Source: Castor canadensis
Lineage: Eukaryota > Chordata > Mammalia > Rodentia > Castoridae
Assembly (NCBI RefSeq): GCF_047511655.1
Contig: NC_133398.1
Location: 50,907,638-50,971,637, forward strand
Direction of reading: 5' to 3'
Length of the DNA stretch: 64,000 nt
In this document: one piece after another, positions 1 through 12,084 of the stretch
Layout of the letters: each line of letters opens with the position of its first letter
How positions within the stretch are numbered: the stretch's first letter is position 1
Notes under the pieces: model-generated
The model's database searches: none
Seen by the model: the letters and a program-made list of their open reading frames with translations, nothing else
What the model was told of the DNA's origin: nothing
Made by a program: the position numbers and the translations under genes

Positions 1-3000
1 GACCCCTGGCAAACCTGACTAAAATGAGGAGAGAAAAAACCCAAATTAGTAGAATCAGGAATGCAAAAGGGGTGATAACAACAAACACCATGGAAGTCCA
101 GGAAATCATCAGAGACTATTTCAAGAACGTATATTCAAATAAATTTGAAAATCTTAAACAAATGGACAGATTCTAGATACAAATGAGCATCCAAAATTGA
201 ACCAAGAGGAAATTAATCACCTGAATAGACCTATAACACAAAATGAAATTGAAGCAGCAATCAAGAGTCTCCCCAAAAAGAAAAGTCCAGGACCTGATGG
301 ATTCTCTGATGAATTCTATCAGACCTTAAAGAAGAACTGATACCAACCCTCCTTAAACTGTTCCATGAAATAGAAAGGGAAGGAAAACTGCCAAACACAT
401 TTTATGAAGCCAGTATTACACTTATCCCAAAACCAGGCAAAGACACCTCCAAAAAGGAGAACTATAGGTCAATCTCCTTAATGAACACTGATGCAGAAAT
501 CCTCAACAAAATAATGGCAAACCGAATTCAACAACACATCAAAAAGATTATTCACCACGACCAAGTAGGCCTCATCCCAGGGATGCAGGGGTGGTTCAAC
601 ATCCAAAATCAATGAACGTAATAAACCACATTAACAGAAGCAAAGACAAAAACCACTTAATCATCTCAATGGATGCAGAAAAAGCCTTTGATAAGATCCA
701 ACACCACTTCATGATAAAAGCTCTAAGAAAACTAGGACTAGAAGAAAAATACCTCAACATTATAAAAGCTATATATGACAACCTACAGCCAGCATTATAC
801 TTAACGGAGAAAAACTGAAACCATTCCCTCTAAAATCAGGAACCAGACAAGGATGCCCACTATCTCCACTCCTATTCAACACAGTACTGGAATTCCTAGC
901 CAGAGCAATTAGGCAAGAAGAAGGAATAAAAGGAATACAAATAGGTAAAGAAACTGTCAAAATATCCCTATTTCCAGATGACATGATCCTGTATCTTAAA
1001 GACCCAAAAAACTCAACTCAGAAGATACTAGACACCATCAATAGCTATAGCAAGGTAGCAGGATATAAAATCAACATAGAAAAACCATTAGCAATTCTAT
1101 ACACTAATAATGAGCAAACTGAAAAAGAATGTATGAAAACAATTCCATTTACAATAGCCTCAAAAAAAAATCAAATACCGAGGTGTAAACCTAACAAAAG
1201 ATGTGAAAGACCTCTACAAGGAAAACTATACACTTCTGAAGAAAGAGATTGAGGAAGACTACAGAAAGTGGAGAGATCTCCCATGCTCATGGATTGGTAG
1301 AATCAACATAATAAAAATGTCTATACTCCCAAAAGTAATCTACACGTTTAATGCAATTCCCATCAAAATTCCAATGACATTCATTAAAGAGATTGAAAAA
1401 TCTACCGTGAAATTTATATGGAAACACAAGAGGCCACGAATAGCCAAGGCAATACTCAGTCAAAAGAACAATGCTGGAGGTATCACAATACCTGACTTCA
1501 AACTATATTACAAAGCAGTAGCAATAAAAACAGCATGGTACTGGCACAAAAACAGACATGAAGACCAGTGGAACAGAATAGAGGACCCAGATATGAAGCC
1601 ACACAACTATAACCAACTTGTCTTTGACAAAGGAGCTAAAAATATATGATGGAGAAATAGCAGCCTCTTCAACAAAAAAACTGAAACTAGATCCATGTAT
1701 ATCACCCTATACCAAGATTAACTCAAAATGGATCAAGGATCTTAATGTCAGACCACAAACTCTAAAGTTGATACAGGAAAGAGTAGGAAATACTCTGGAG
1801 TTAGTAGGTATAGGTAAGAACTTTCTCAATGAAACCCCAGCAGCACAGCAACTAAGAGATAGCATAGATAAATGGGACCTCATAAAACTAAAAAGCTTCT
1901 GTTCATCAAAAGAAATGGTCTCTAAACTGAAGAGAACACCCACAGAGTGGGAGAAAATATTTGACAGCTATACATCAAACAAAGGACTGATAAACAGAAT
2001 ACATAGGAACTTAAAAAACTAAATTCTCCCAAAACTAATGAACCAATAAAGAAATGGGCAAGTGAACTAAACAGAACTTTCTCAAAAGAAGAAACTCAAA
2101 TGGCCAAAAAACACATGAAAAAATGCTCACCATCTCTAGCAATAAAGGAAATGCAAATTAAAACCACGCTAAGATTCCACCTCACCCCTGTTAGAATAGC
2201 CATCATCAGCAACACCACCAACAACAGGGGTTGGTGAGGATGTGGGGAAAAAGGAACCCTCTTACACTGTTGGTGGGAATGTAAACTAGTACAACCACTC
2301 TGGAAAAAAATTTGGAGGCTACTTAAAAAGATGGACATCGATCTACCATTTGATCCAGTAATACCACTCTTGGGGATATACCCAAAAGACTGTTACTCCA
2401 GAGGCACCTGCACATCCATGTTTATTGCGGCACTATTCACAATAGCCAAGTTATGGAAACAGCCAAGATGCCCCAGCACTGACGAATGGATTAAGAAAAT
2501 GTGGTATCTATACACAATGGAATTTTATGCAGCCATGAAGAAGAACGTAATGTTATCATTCGCTGGTAAATGGATGGAATTGGAGAACATCATTCTGAGT
2601 GAGGTTAGCCTGGCCCAAAAGACCAAAAATCGTATGTTCTCCCTCATATGTGGACATTAGATCAAGGGCAAACACAACAAGGGGATTAGACTATGAGCAC
2701 ATGATAAAAGCGAGAGCACACAAGGAAGGGGTGAGGATAGGTAAGACACCTAAAAAACTAGCTAGCATTTGTTGCCCTTAACGCAGAGAAACTAAAGCAG
2801 ATACCTTAAAGCAACTGAGGCCAATAGGAAAAGAGGAACAGGTACTAGAGAAAAGGTTAGATCAAAAAGAACCTAGAAGGTAACACCCACGCACAGGAAA
2901 TCAATGTGAGTCAATGCCCTGTATAGCTATCCTTATCTCAACCAGCAAAAACCCTTGTTCCTTCCTATTATTGCTTATACTCTCTCTACAACAAAATTAG

Positions 3001-3151
3001 AAATAAGGGCAAAATAGATTCTGCTGGGTATTGGGGGGGGAGAGGGAGGGGCGGAGTGGGTGGTAAGGGAGGGGGTGGGGGCAGGCGGGAGAAATGACCC
3101 AAGCCTTGTATGCACATATGAATAATAAAAGAAAAATGAAAAAAAAAAAAG
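1..3151 (+). mobile_element. LINE-1, 5'-truncated by window edge, ORF2 to poly(A)
   Basis: This is the 3' half of a LINE-1 retrotransposon in sense orientation. ORF2 reverse-transcriptase motifs are readable: an AEKAFDKIQ block near 680, a [13 protein letters not shown] block near 845, and the catalytic F/YADD site read as FPDDM near 975. The C-terminal ORF2 block ([41 protein letters not shown]) lies at 2,350-2,560. ORF2 is broken into at least five frames by stops and shifts, and the A-to-P change at the catalytic loop would itself kill activity. The 3' UTR carries a G-rich run at 3,031-3,090, and the element ends with an A-tail at about 3,139-3,150. It is an inactive copy of moderate age. 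Confidence 0.95.
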
Positions 3152-3790
3152 AAAATATAGTATTTATACACAATGGAATACTACTCAGCCATGAAGAAGA
3201 ATGAAATGTTATCATTTGCAGGTAAATGGATGGAACTGAAGAACGTCATTTTGAGCAAGGTTAGCCAGGCCCAGAAGATAAAAAATCATATGTTCTCCCT
3301 CATATGTGAACTTCATATCAAGGGCAAACACAACAAGGAGATGGACTGTGATCACATTATGAGGTGACAGCACACAAGGGAGGTATGAGGATAGGCAGGA
3401 AACCCAAAAAAAACAAGATAGCATTTGATGTCCTCAATGCAAAGGAACTAATGCAGAAACTTTAAAGCGACAGAGGCCAATAGAAGAAGGGGACCAGGAA
3501 CTAGAGAAAAGGTTAGTTCAAGAAGAATTAATTTAGAATGTAATACATATGCACAGGAAAGCAATGCGAGTAAACTCTCTGTATAGCTATCCTTATCTCA
3601 ACTAGCAAAAACCCTTCCTATTATTGATTATACTCTCTTTTCAACAAAATTAGAGATAAGGGCAAAATAGTTTCTGCCTGGTAGCGAGGGGGTGGGGGGA
3701 AGAGGCAGGGAGCAGGGGAAGGGGAGGAAAAATGACCCAAACATTGTATGCACATATGAATAAAAGAAGTTTAAAAAAAAAGAAAAGAAA
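3152..3790 (+). mobile_element. LINE-1 3' fragment abutting the previous L1 tail
   Basis: A second, separate L1 3' end follows directly on the A-tail of the first. It starts in the last ORF2 codons (YTMEYYSAMKKNEMLSFAGKWMEL at about 3,165-3,240, shorter than a full ORF). It then repeats the whole 3' UTR with its own G-rich tract (3,687-3,725) and its own A-rich end. The join suggests either an insertion into the A-tail of the first element or a tandem rearrangement. No coding capacity remains. Confidence 0.9.
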
Positions 3791-3920
3791 CTCTTTAGAA
3801 ACACAACCAATGAGTTCAGGGAAGGTGTGGATTGAACTTGCCCTTTATATGGGAAAATAAATTGCAGTGGCAACATTAGGTAGAATTAATAACTAGAAAT
3901 AATATAGGAGTAGTTAGAAA

Positions 3921-4123
3921 ATTAGAGATAAGGGCGAAATAGTTTCAGCTGGGTATTGAGGGGGTGGGGGGGAGGGAGGGGCAGAGTGGGTGGTAAGGGA
4001 GGGGGTGGGGGCAGGGGGGAGAAATGACCCAAGCATTGTATGCACATATGAATAAAAAAAATTTTTAATTATTAAAGTTTTATTTATTTAATAAAACTTT
4101 AAAGAACATTAGTAAAAAAAAAT
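3921..4123 (+). mobile_element. Short LINE-1 3' UTR insertion with target-site duplication
   Basis: Only the last part of the L1 3' UTR is present, from the G-rich tract through the terminal ATGCACATATGAATAA motif, followed by an AT-rich tail. It is flanked by an imperfect direct repeat: about 3,902-3,920 (ATATAGGAGTAGTTAGAAA) and about 4,124-4,142 (ATATAGGAGTACTTGGAAA). This is the expected mark of target-primed reverse transcription of a severely 5'-truncated copy. Confidence 0.85.
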
Positions 4124-5160
4124 ATATAGGAGTACTTGGAAATAAGAGAAGTGGAGAAAGAAATAGCATGTATCTCAGAGGGCAATGTAGGTTATTTTTT
4201 TCTGTGTGTGTATGTAGAAATATATTTTTCTAAATAGATTCTTAGTGAATAGTGGCAAATAATGTATTCAATGTATTTATCTTAAATCATTGCATATTTA
4301 ATTGCAATAACTTGTTTTAAATAATACTATTTTGAATATCACTGATCCACTCAATTTCTGCAAATTTGTTAGGCAGAAATTGATAACTGAATCATTCACT
4401 ATAAAATATCATTACTACTGATGATATAATCCTCTGGATTTATTTTCTTTATTAATTAATTTGCATCATTATCACATTGGTTTACTAGAACAACTTTATA
4501 ATGCAGTTCACTTTTGGTATAGCAGGATATGGCAAGAATTCCTCTGTATTATTCCTTGCAATTTTCCTGATTTTATGAATCTTAAAATTATATCCAAATC
4601 CAAAAATAACCAAATTTTCATGGACATAAGTGGGAGACTTGATCTGAGACCCTCTTTTTCAATATCAAAAGTCTTGAAAAAAAGTCAGAACCCACTGAAG
4701 ATGAAACAAGAACCATGGAAATTCAGAAAACAAAAGAGAGTTGTGTATAATTCCAGAGAAAATACAGCATTTATAACCAAAATCCAGAATACAAAACTAA
4801 CAAAATCATTAGTATATAAGAATGAGAATTTTACATTAGCATTTTGCTTGGAATTTGTGTGATATCAAGAACCCACTCAATCCCTCTAACCTTCTGTTTT
4901 CTCAATAAATAAAATGGGTTCAAAATATTTATATAGTTATTGTGAATAGTAAATGAACACATGCATTTTAAAGCACTTAGCATAGCATATTTCATAGAGT
5001 AATATTCAAAATACAGTGAGATTTTTATTATTTTTCTTTATTTTGCATGAGAAAATCATTTGCTTTTGGCAAATTTTTAGAATCTGTCTCCTACCACTCA
5101 ATAACTGACCTCCAAATGAGGTAGCTTAAAAAAATCAAAATTCAGTCATGAATTCTAGAG
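4124..5160. other. Cluster flank; 4,360-4,720 is duplicated at 12,430-12,900
   Basis: No gene is recognised here. The part at about 4,360-4,720 matches about 12,430-12,800 in the same orientation: shared stretches around CTTGCAATTTTCC, TTTATGAA and the bases before and after them keep the same order and spacing. It belongs to the duplicated spacer DNA of the interferon cluster. A 133-codon open frame at 4,461-4,862 has no recognisable motif and no conserved counterpart frame in the 12.4 kb copy, so I treat it as chance. Confidence 0.6.
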
Positions 5161-5204
5161 TGGGGAAATACAGTCCCTCTTCATTTTAAAGATGTGTCCT
5201 ATTT

Positions 5205-5400
5205 GTATTCAGACAGAAAATGGTGGCTTGGAAAATATCTGGAAGGAAGGAGGAAAAAACATGATAGTTAAAAAAATATAAAGGAATTCTGGGAAGAGTT
5301 CTGTAGAAGACTGAAGAACAGACACACTTAGCATGGAAGATGAATCTGAATTTATGTTCAGTCAGGAAATGGCAGCTTATAAAATATCTGGAAAAGAAGT
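5205..5400 (+). repeat. Imperfect local direct repeat, period about 145 bp
   Basis: The stretch at about 5,205-5,245 (TATTCAGACAGAAAATGG, then TTGGAAAATATCTGG) recurs at about 5,352-5,392 (TGTTCAGTCAGGAAATGG, then TATAAAATATCTGG). This is a small local duplication inside the non-coding flank. No coding role is visible. Confidence 0.6.
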
Positions 5401-5579
5401 TAGTCTCCTCTACTGAAGTGAATATGGGTAGTATTCTCTTACCAATTCTGATGGAACACATTACTGGAACACATACTTTCATTATGGAATCACAGGAAGC
5501 ATTTTCCCTTCTCTCTAGAAATCCCCATCGTATTCTGCTCATTCAAAACTCCTTCACCTGCTTTACATATTCATACAGT

Positions 5580-6680
5580 TGTTTTCCCTGTCCCTGTGGC
5601 TTTTTACCATCAATTTCCCATTAAGAGTACAAAGTGACCAATTAAAATCAAAGTTGAGTGAAAGTTCTTGGTTTGTCAGAAATTCCTATATCCCTATATT
5701 CCTTTTTCTTTTATGAATGTTTTTAGAAATGAGGGAATGTCCCTGTTATACTGATGTAATAGTGGGAGCTAAAAAGAAATAGAAAGTAGAATCCATTTTA
5801 CTCATGGGACTCAAAGATATATGTAGGACGAGAGCCACCTACTGGTTGACAAAGATAAGACAGTCAAGTCTGGACCACAGGTTCTTTCTGTTCAGGCAGA
5901 AGCCTGTCTCCTTCCACTGACTGTTTTTTGTTTACTTTTCAGAGCATAGAAAAAGGCTTTCCTGGGGTTGGGGGACTGACTCCAGTATTGGAATGAATAT
6001 GTTTCCTTGACTTTCATATCTCTCAAGGAGAAAGCATTCTCAGCTTCAGGCTGGTTATGTCCTAATGGACAGTGTGAACAGCTCTGATGGGAGAGAAATT
6101 GTCAGAATGTGTCCTTTGCCTCCAGTCTGCTCAGAGACCCAGAGATCCTGACCCTTAACTTTTCTAGGTTCTGCAGTTCACATGGAAGGATGTGGGAGCC
6201 TTCCCATCTGGGAGTGGGGTTGCAAGGGAAATCAGGGAAAATGTCCTGTTTGATGGTGCACTAACTTTCCTGAAGTAAGTTGTCCATTTGAGAAAATCCT
6301 ACACTCAGATCTTGTCCCTTGACTGCCTAATCAGGAGAAAATTCTCTCCATTACCTTCAATATAAACATGCTTGCATCAGTGCCATACTGACAGGGTTCT
6401 TAGGGAGAATACAGACATAAGAAAGGGAATTTCAGAGAACACAAAAATTGTCAGCAGTGTCCCATGGAATAACTGTTTGGATAGAACTGGGAAGAACTAA
6501 GGTGATGCACACAGCACTTGAAGAAGTGAATCAGGAGGTGAGGGTAAATTGCTCAGGTAGGAGGAAAGCACTTCGGTTGGGATCTCTGTCATCTCTAATT
6601 CACATGTAAAATGATTTTTTTATTCCTTGCCTTCTTTCCTATTCCATCACTTTGTGAGGGAACTAGTTTAGGGGCAAGCT
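5580..6680 (+). repeat. Duplicated cluster flank, copy 1 (paralogue at 49,760-51,500)
   Basis: This non-coding stretch matches 49,760-51,500 in the same orientation and order. Shared landmarks are GAAATGAGG..AATGTCC with ATGATGTAA/CTGATGTAA (about 5,725 and 49,958), GCCACCTACTGG / ACCACCTACTGG, the CTACACTCAGATC..TGTCCCTTGAC block (6,299 and 51,053), and the ATGCTTGCATCAGTGCCAT block (6,367 and 51,117). No open frame is conserved between the two copies, so this is duplicated spacer and not a gene family. Confidence 0.75.
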
Positions 6681-6819
6681 TCCAGGAGAATAATGCAAAA
6701 GTGGGCACACCTCTACCCTTTCTGTCTTCAGGTTTCTGAGTTTCAGGGGTCAATATCCACTTACATGCATCTGGGAACAAAACCAGTAAGCACAGGAGCC
6801 CTGCCCCTTTGTTGTAAAA

Positions 6820-9545
6820 CAGCTCAGACAGAGAGATGGGGCACCAAAGCTTTCAGGAAGCAAGATTATTATGCAATCCAGCAGCAATTCAGCAGACTCA
6901 AGTCCAAAGCCTGAGCCTCAAGAACAAAGGGACCCTTCTTTATATACCATTTAGAGCAGGTTACAGAAATGTGCGGGGAGGGAGCAGGGATTACAGCTTG
7001 TCTCATACATGGTCACATGTTATTTCATTGGCCACTTTAACTTCTGGGGTGAGGTGACATTCCCCATATCTGGTTTTTCTTTGTTTCAGTATAGCACTCA
7101 TTATCTCTCTTATACCTCCCTGCCTTCCTGTCACATTCCTCCCTTGGATGCTCAGACCCACTTTTGGGTCAAAGAGCATCAACTTGATCTAGGGGTTTAT
7201 ATTTCCATAGCATCATTACATCGGTAGCTGGGTTGTTTTTTATGTTTATGGTGGCTTTTATAATGGTCCTGAAGGGGAATTAGGCATGATATTAGGGTGA
7301 TATCAGCATGCTCCTGATAGACAAGGAACATTGCCCCTAGTAAGGTCTTGAACCCACCTAGGGATTGAGAACCAGCCCATGAACAGGTCATTGTTGCCTT
7401 TCAGGTCTGCCCAAGAATAATAAATATGGAAAACCAGAGTTTTGGTAATAACACTTCTTGCTCAGGTAGTGCACATGCACGAGTCATAGTTCAAGGTTTG
7501 GGGGTCCCCAAGTAGAGAGCTGACCAAGATTAGCAAGAAGAAAACACAGAAGGGACTCATCCTCAAAGGTAAGATGGGAAACTCCTCAAGCTTTCACCAT
7601 GCGTAGACTACTCAGCTTCCAGAATGACTAGAGCAGGGCTGACATCTCATGATTGTGGTCTCCTGTTGTCTCCTGGGAGCAGAGTACTGCCCACCTGAAG
7701 CGAGCTGGGGCATCCACATGACAGCAATGAGCTACTTGGCTGTGGGGGACCCAGAGACGATCTCTGCTACCTTAACTGCAGTGGAGGTGAACAAAACAAC
7801 AACAAAAGGGCCCCTCCAGTGGTGCTTTAGCAGTCAAACATTTTATTGCTTTACCTAAACAGCATCCTCTGGTTTATAAGGGTGTGAGGGAATTGTTAGG
7901 CTAACGGTAAGTTTCTCTCCTACCCAGTCATTGGTTCTTGAGTGAGTCAACCCAAGGGCCTGCATCTTTTGTCTCAGGGTGAGGTCACCCATTTTTTTGA
8001 AGGTCCCCTCGCAGGCCCTTGACTAAAGGGGGTAGAAGCACAAAAAAAATTCAAATGAGGAGAGACCTATCCATTTGATGGAGCTAGACCTAATCCTAAA
8101 CAAAGATATGAGCAGTAACTGATCCCATTGTAGTTGGGTCTCCTGACATAGTTTTTTAATTGCAATATTAGAGTTTATACATTACTTTCCCTGAACTTGG
8201 GGCGGTAGTCTGTGTGCAGCTTTTAAATTATTCCTAAGCTCTTAGCCACCCACTGTACCACCTCAGCCACAAAGGCCAGCCCATTGTCCAATGCAATAAA
8301 CACAGGTATTCTGAACCCTGGGACGATTTCCTTTAACAGGCATCCAGCCACTTCTTGGATTTTCTCAATTCGAGTAGGTAAGGCTTTTACACATCTGAGA
8401 AGGTGCAGACAAACACCAGCAAATATTTACATCCTCTGGTCCATGGCATCCCAGTAAAGTCTATGGTCAGGTTTTTAAAAGGAGCTCCTCCAACACTTTG
8501 CACCTAGGGTGGCACTCTTGGCCCTTGTCAGGTATTGTTTTTGGCACACAGACTGTACCTCTCACATATGCCGGAAAGCTTGGAGACATAAAATGCTGGG
8601 CCAAAGTGGTCTCAAGAGCTATTTGCCCTAAGGGAATTCCTTTATGGAACTGCTTGACAAATGTAGGAGGCAGTGACTCTGGGATTGCAATATGACCATC
8701 AGCAAACTTCCACTATCCACCTGGTAAAAAATTTCCCTCCTCAGCCTTAAACCAAGCCTGTTCTTGTGGTGTATACTGTGGGTCACATTCAGATAAAGGG
8801 CACAGGAACAAGGCAGCTGTCAGTGAAGTTGATGTTTGTCCACCTGTGAGGGCTGCTTACCTGGCTTCCCTATCAGCCTTTAGGTTTCCCTTAACAGCTG
8901 TTGTCTCCCCCTTCTGCTGCCATTGGCAATGCATGATAGCTACTTGCTTAGGTGCCCATACAGCTTTTAGCAAGTTCAGAATTTCTTGTCCATATTTTAA
9001 AGCAGAGTGGAGTACCCAGACTGTGAGTTCTTATCCCAAAGTAAGTTTGTCTACTTTAGCCACCAAGACAGCAAGCAGTGGCTGCCAGGGCACGCAGTCA
9101 GGGTTGTCAGTCTTGGGAAATTGCATCAAGTTGTTTTTATAAATAGGCTGCAGGGTGGTGCCAGGAACCTAGCAGCTGGGTCAAAACTTCTACGGCTGTC
9201 CCCAGTCTCTCATATACATATAGGAAAAAGGGCTTCATCACATATGGCAAGCCCAGAGCAGGGGCACTTGTGAGTACCCTCCAAATATTTTTAAAGGCCC
9301 TTTTGTTTTCTTCTATATCATGGGTTCCCATTCTCCTCCCTTTGTGGATTCATAAAGGGGTTTTGCCAAGAGAGAATAATTGGGGACCCAGATCCAGCAG
9401 AAACCTGTAGCTCCTAGAAATTGACAGGTCTTGGGGGCTGGAATGAATAGACAACCTGTTTCCTCTCAGGGCCCAATCTACATTGTCCTTGTGACAGATG
9501 AAACCTGGGCTATTTGACAATATCCTGGCAAATCTGGACTTTTTT
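6820..9545 (-). mobile_element. ERV1 (gammaretrovirus-like) fossil, antisense; RT, RNase H, integrase remnants
   Basis: Read on the minus strand, this stretch contains pol remnants of an ERV1-class endogenous retrovirus. A reverse-transcriptase C-terminal block lies near 9,350-9,545 (sense of GPERKQ, FLGATGFC). An RNase H and connection region lies at 8,690-9,250. An integrase core lies at about 8,130-8,480 (around ALDNGLAFVAEVVQWVAKSLG). About 6,820-7,450 is probably 3' non-coding or LTR-like DNA. No intact frame remains. It carries well over ten breaks and appears old. No clear gag or 5' LTR is visible. The outer limits are approximate. Confidence 0.8.
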
Positions 9546-9629
9546 GGGGGGAGAAGTGGAGGTGGGACCTTATATCCTGCCTTTCACAAAAGGGAAAGAA
9601 GGAAGCAAGTTCCTTTCTATAATCCTCCT

Positions 9630-9705
9630 GAGTTGGTCCAGCCAACAGAAGGCTGAGGTAGGAAGATCAAAAGATGGAGGCCAGCCTAGAATATTATCCT
9701 CATTA
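9630..9705 (+). repeat. B1/Alu-like SINE fragment (tentative)
   Basis: The run AGGCTGAGGTAGGAAGAT at about 9,651, followed by GGAGGCCAGCCTAGAA, resembles the central part of B1/Alu 7SL-derived SINEs in sense orientation. It sits at the end of the ERV pol remnant. Because it is short, chance similarity cannot be ruled out. Confidence 0.4.
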
Positions 9706-9849
9706 TTTAACTCTATTAAGTTGGCAAAGGTAAAGTTTAAAATATCAATTCTTTGTTTGTTATCAGAGACATGACAAGAATACTGATCTCAATTTGTCAA
9801 CTACAGAAGAACCTCATGCAATTAACACTTACCCATATCCAGAGAGAAT

Positions 9850-10093
9850 ATTGTGCCATCAAAAATTTGCAATAATGAAGAAATAGCAGAGAAACACTCT
9901 TTAAAACACCTGTAGTGAATGTATAAAGGAAAACAAAAACAGAGGTACAAACTAACAGGGTTGACATTTGGGAACTTGAAAGTAGTTTTGTTTTCACCTA
10001 AGAACCTAAGAAGTATGAACACGTGCAGGCCTTCATAGAAATAGAGGCAAAGGTTCAGGATCACCTACCTCAGAAGCATCTACAACATCCCCA
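9850..10093 (+). promoter_or_regulatory. Decayed promoter region of IFNA pseudogene 1
   Basis: This segment aligns with the promoter segments upstream of the IFN copies at 28,684, 57,119 and 61,989. A GAAA-rich stretch at about 9,927-9,950 (GAAAACAAAAACAGAGG) is a degraded counterpart of the virus-response element that IRF factors bind in IFNA promoters. The TATA-like CCTACTTAAG of the intact gene has become CCTAAGAAG at about 10,000. I infer it is no longer inducible. Confidence 0.55.
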
Positions 10094-10662
10094 CCGGCCC
10101 TCTCATTTGCTTTATTGGTGTCCCTAGTGGTGCTCAGCTACAGATCACCCTACTCTCTGGGCTATGACCTGCCTCTGACCCATAGGCTGGGTAGCAAGAG
10201 GGCCTTGATAGACCTGAGACACATGAGGAGAATCTCTATTTTCTCCTACCTGAAGGACAGAAATGACTCTGATTCCCAGGAGGAGGTTGATGGCATGCAG
10301 GGGCAGAAGGCAAAAGCATCTCTGTCCTCTATGAGATGACCCAGCAGATCTATAACCTCTTCAGCACAAAGGACTCCTCTGCTGCTTGGGAGAAGACCCT
10401 TCTGCACAAATTCTGCACTGGCCTCTCTCAGGAGCTGAATGATCTGGAAGCCTGTCCCACACAGGAGGTGAGGAAGGAAGAGCCTCCCCTGATGCATGAA
10501 GACTCCACTCTGGCTGTGAGGAAATTCTTCCACAGGATCACTCTCTACCTGGAAGAGAAGAAATATAGCTCTTTTGTCTGCAGATGATTGGAACAGAATT
10601 CAATTGTGGAATCCTCCTCTTTCTCAGCAAACTTGCAGGAAAGATTAAGGAGTAAGGAATGA
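10094..10662 (+). pseudogene. IFN-alpha-like pseudogene 1
   Basis: This is an intronless type I interferon of the alpha subfamily. The original start position reads CCG (10,094-10,096), so the initiation codon is gone. The signal region (..SLVVLSYRSPYSLG) and the mature N-terminus (YDLPLTHRLGSKRALIDLRHMRRISIFSYLKDRN) are readable to about 10,300. A one-base loss near 10,315 then shifts the frame. The rest ([26 protein letters not shown]..) runs on to about 10,585, where further indels scramble the region that should hold SPCAWEVV. The alpha-type end NLQERLRSKE can be seen before the TGA at 10,660-10,662. Mature Cys1 and Cys29 are both Tyr. It is clearly dead and keeps strong identity to the gene at 28,684. 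Confidence 0.92.
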
Positions 10663-11870
10663 CACCAGATCTATCAAAGAAATGCCTCTCAATGACCAAT
10701 ACACCATACACATTTCCAGAAGTTCTTCCATGGTAAAATGCATTTCTGCTGTAACTGTGACAGGAGTATAAACCAATATCATATTGCTCAAGTATGATCA
10801 TACAGAAATATCTGCTCATCTCTTTATGACAATATTCATTAATGAATCTATATACAAAATGTAAATTATGACCATTGACATTACCTCATGCATATATTGA
10901 CATTTTGGCTAATGTAATAAAAATACATTCTTTATTTTTAGTCAATTCCCTATTTTGTTTTGTTCATTAAAGTTTTACTATAAAATCAGGCTATGTGTGT
11001 TTATCCTTTTAAGCAGCATCAAGCCTGATTTGGCAACTTGTTTAAAATTGAGTGCTAGAATTGATTTATCCATTATTGTTAGATGTAAATTAAAAGGAAA
11101 AATTCACTTAATCTAAGCCAGGCTGTATGTGATTGTCAGGGTATAGAGGTAAACAAATACATTCTTTGATTTCCTGTGTCTTTTATTTTTGTAGAGAAAG
11201 AAACCAAAAAAAACCATATTTGTACTGAACCAATGCAGTTCCATTAAATCAGTCATGACAAGTAAGGAAAACTCAAGAAATTATTTTACAAAACGTAGAC
11301 TGAGGCACGTTTGGACATAAAAAAAAAAAAGGAGAGCTCTCCGTCATATAAGTTCATTGATAGACGTTAGGGACAAATGTCCACTGCCACTTGAATATTG
11401 ACTTTGCCACCTGTAGAAACCACAATGCCTAAGGGTAATTATGTGGGTCCACTGTGTTCATTTGAGGAGAGGGTGTTCAGAGAGAAAATGTTGTTGATGT
11501 TATGTTGACTATCAGCAAGCTGCTCTCAGGACTGAAACCATCACTCCAGGGTGAAAACAGATGGAACTGGTGAAGTGCAGTGAGAGCTGTATAAGTAGAA
11601 TTAAGGAGCAGATGACTGGAGGTGATGGAAAGGGACTAGGAGGAGAGAGTTCACTCATCCGTTTCTCTTCCAGGAGCCACTTTCCTGCTTTCACTTTCAT
11701 CTTATTCAGACTCTCATTTCTTTTCCTTTTGCTTCAGGGTTCTGAACTGCAATGGAAGCTTTCCAGAAATGTTGACAGGAGAAAAAGAGAAAATGATACC
11801 TTAAAATTATTGAAAACACATTTTCAGAACTTTTCCTTTCCAATTTTACCTCACTAATTTAGTTCTAGCA
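10663..11870 (+). other. 3' UTR and duplicated 3' flank of pseudogene 1
   Basis: No gene is present. A polyadenylation signal AATAAA lies at 10,916-10,921. The rest, to about 11,870, matches the 3' flank of pseudogene 6 (62,835-63,960) in order and orientation, including GTTATGTTGACTATCA (about 11,496 and 63,637) and the run TCTGAACTGCAATGGAAGC / TCTGAACTACAATGGAAGC (about 11,742 and 63,845). Both belong to one duplicated IFN unit. Confidence 0.75.
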
Positions 11871-12084
11871 TTAAGATAAAAGGAAGAAATTGCAAAGCAG
11901 CATGACATTCCTTTGCCTGGAAAAATATTAGATCAAAGAATGTATAAAAATTTAAACATTCATAAATCAAAACAAGCTCAGATTCACTTTTTGGATCTCC
12001 AGCACCACTTCATGTCTGTGAGAGGAAGAAAGCTGTCCCAAGGAGCTCAGCTGAACCACCTCACCCTGGCCAGAGGGGAAGAGC

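Noticed and set aside
4461-4862. 133-codon open frame, possible gene
   Set aside because: No motif, lysine- and asparagine-rich AT-driven composition, and the paralogous DNA at 12,430 does not keep the frame.
5186-5624. Overlapping open frames on both strands (118 and 94 codons)
   Set aside because: No motif in either, and they fall in a local direct repeat in spacer DNA.
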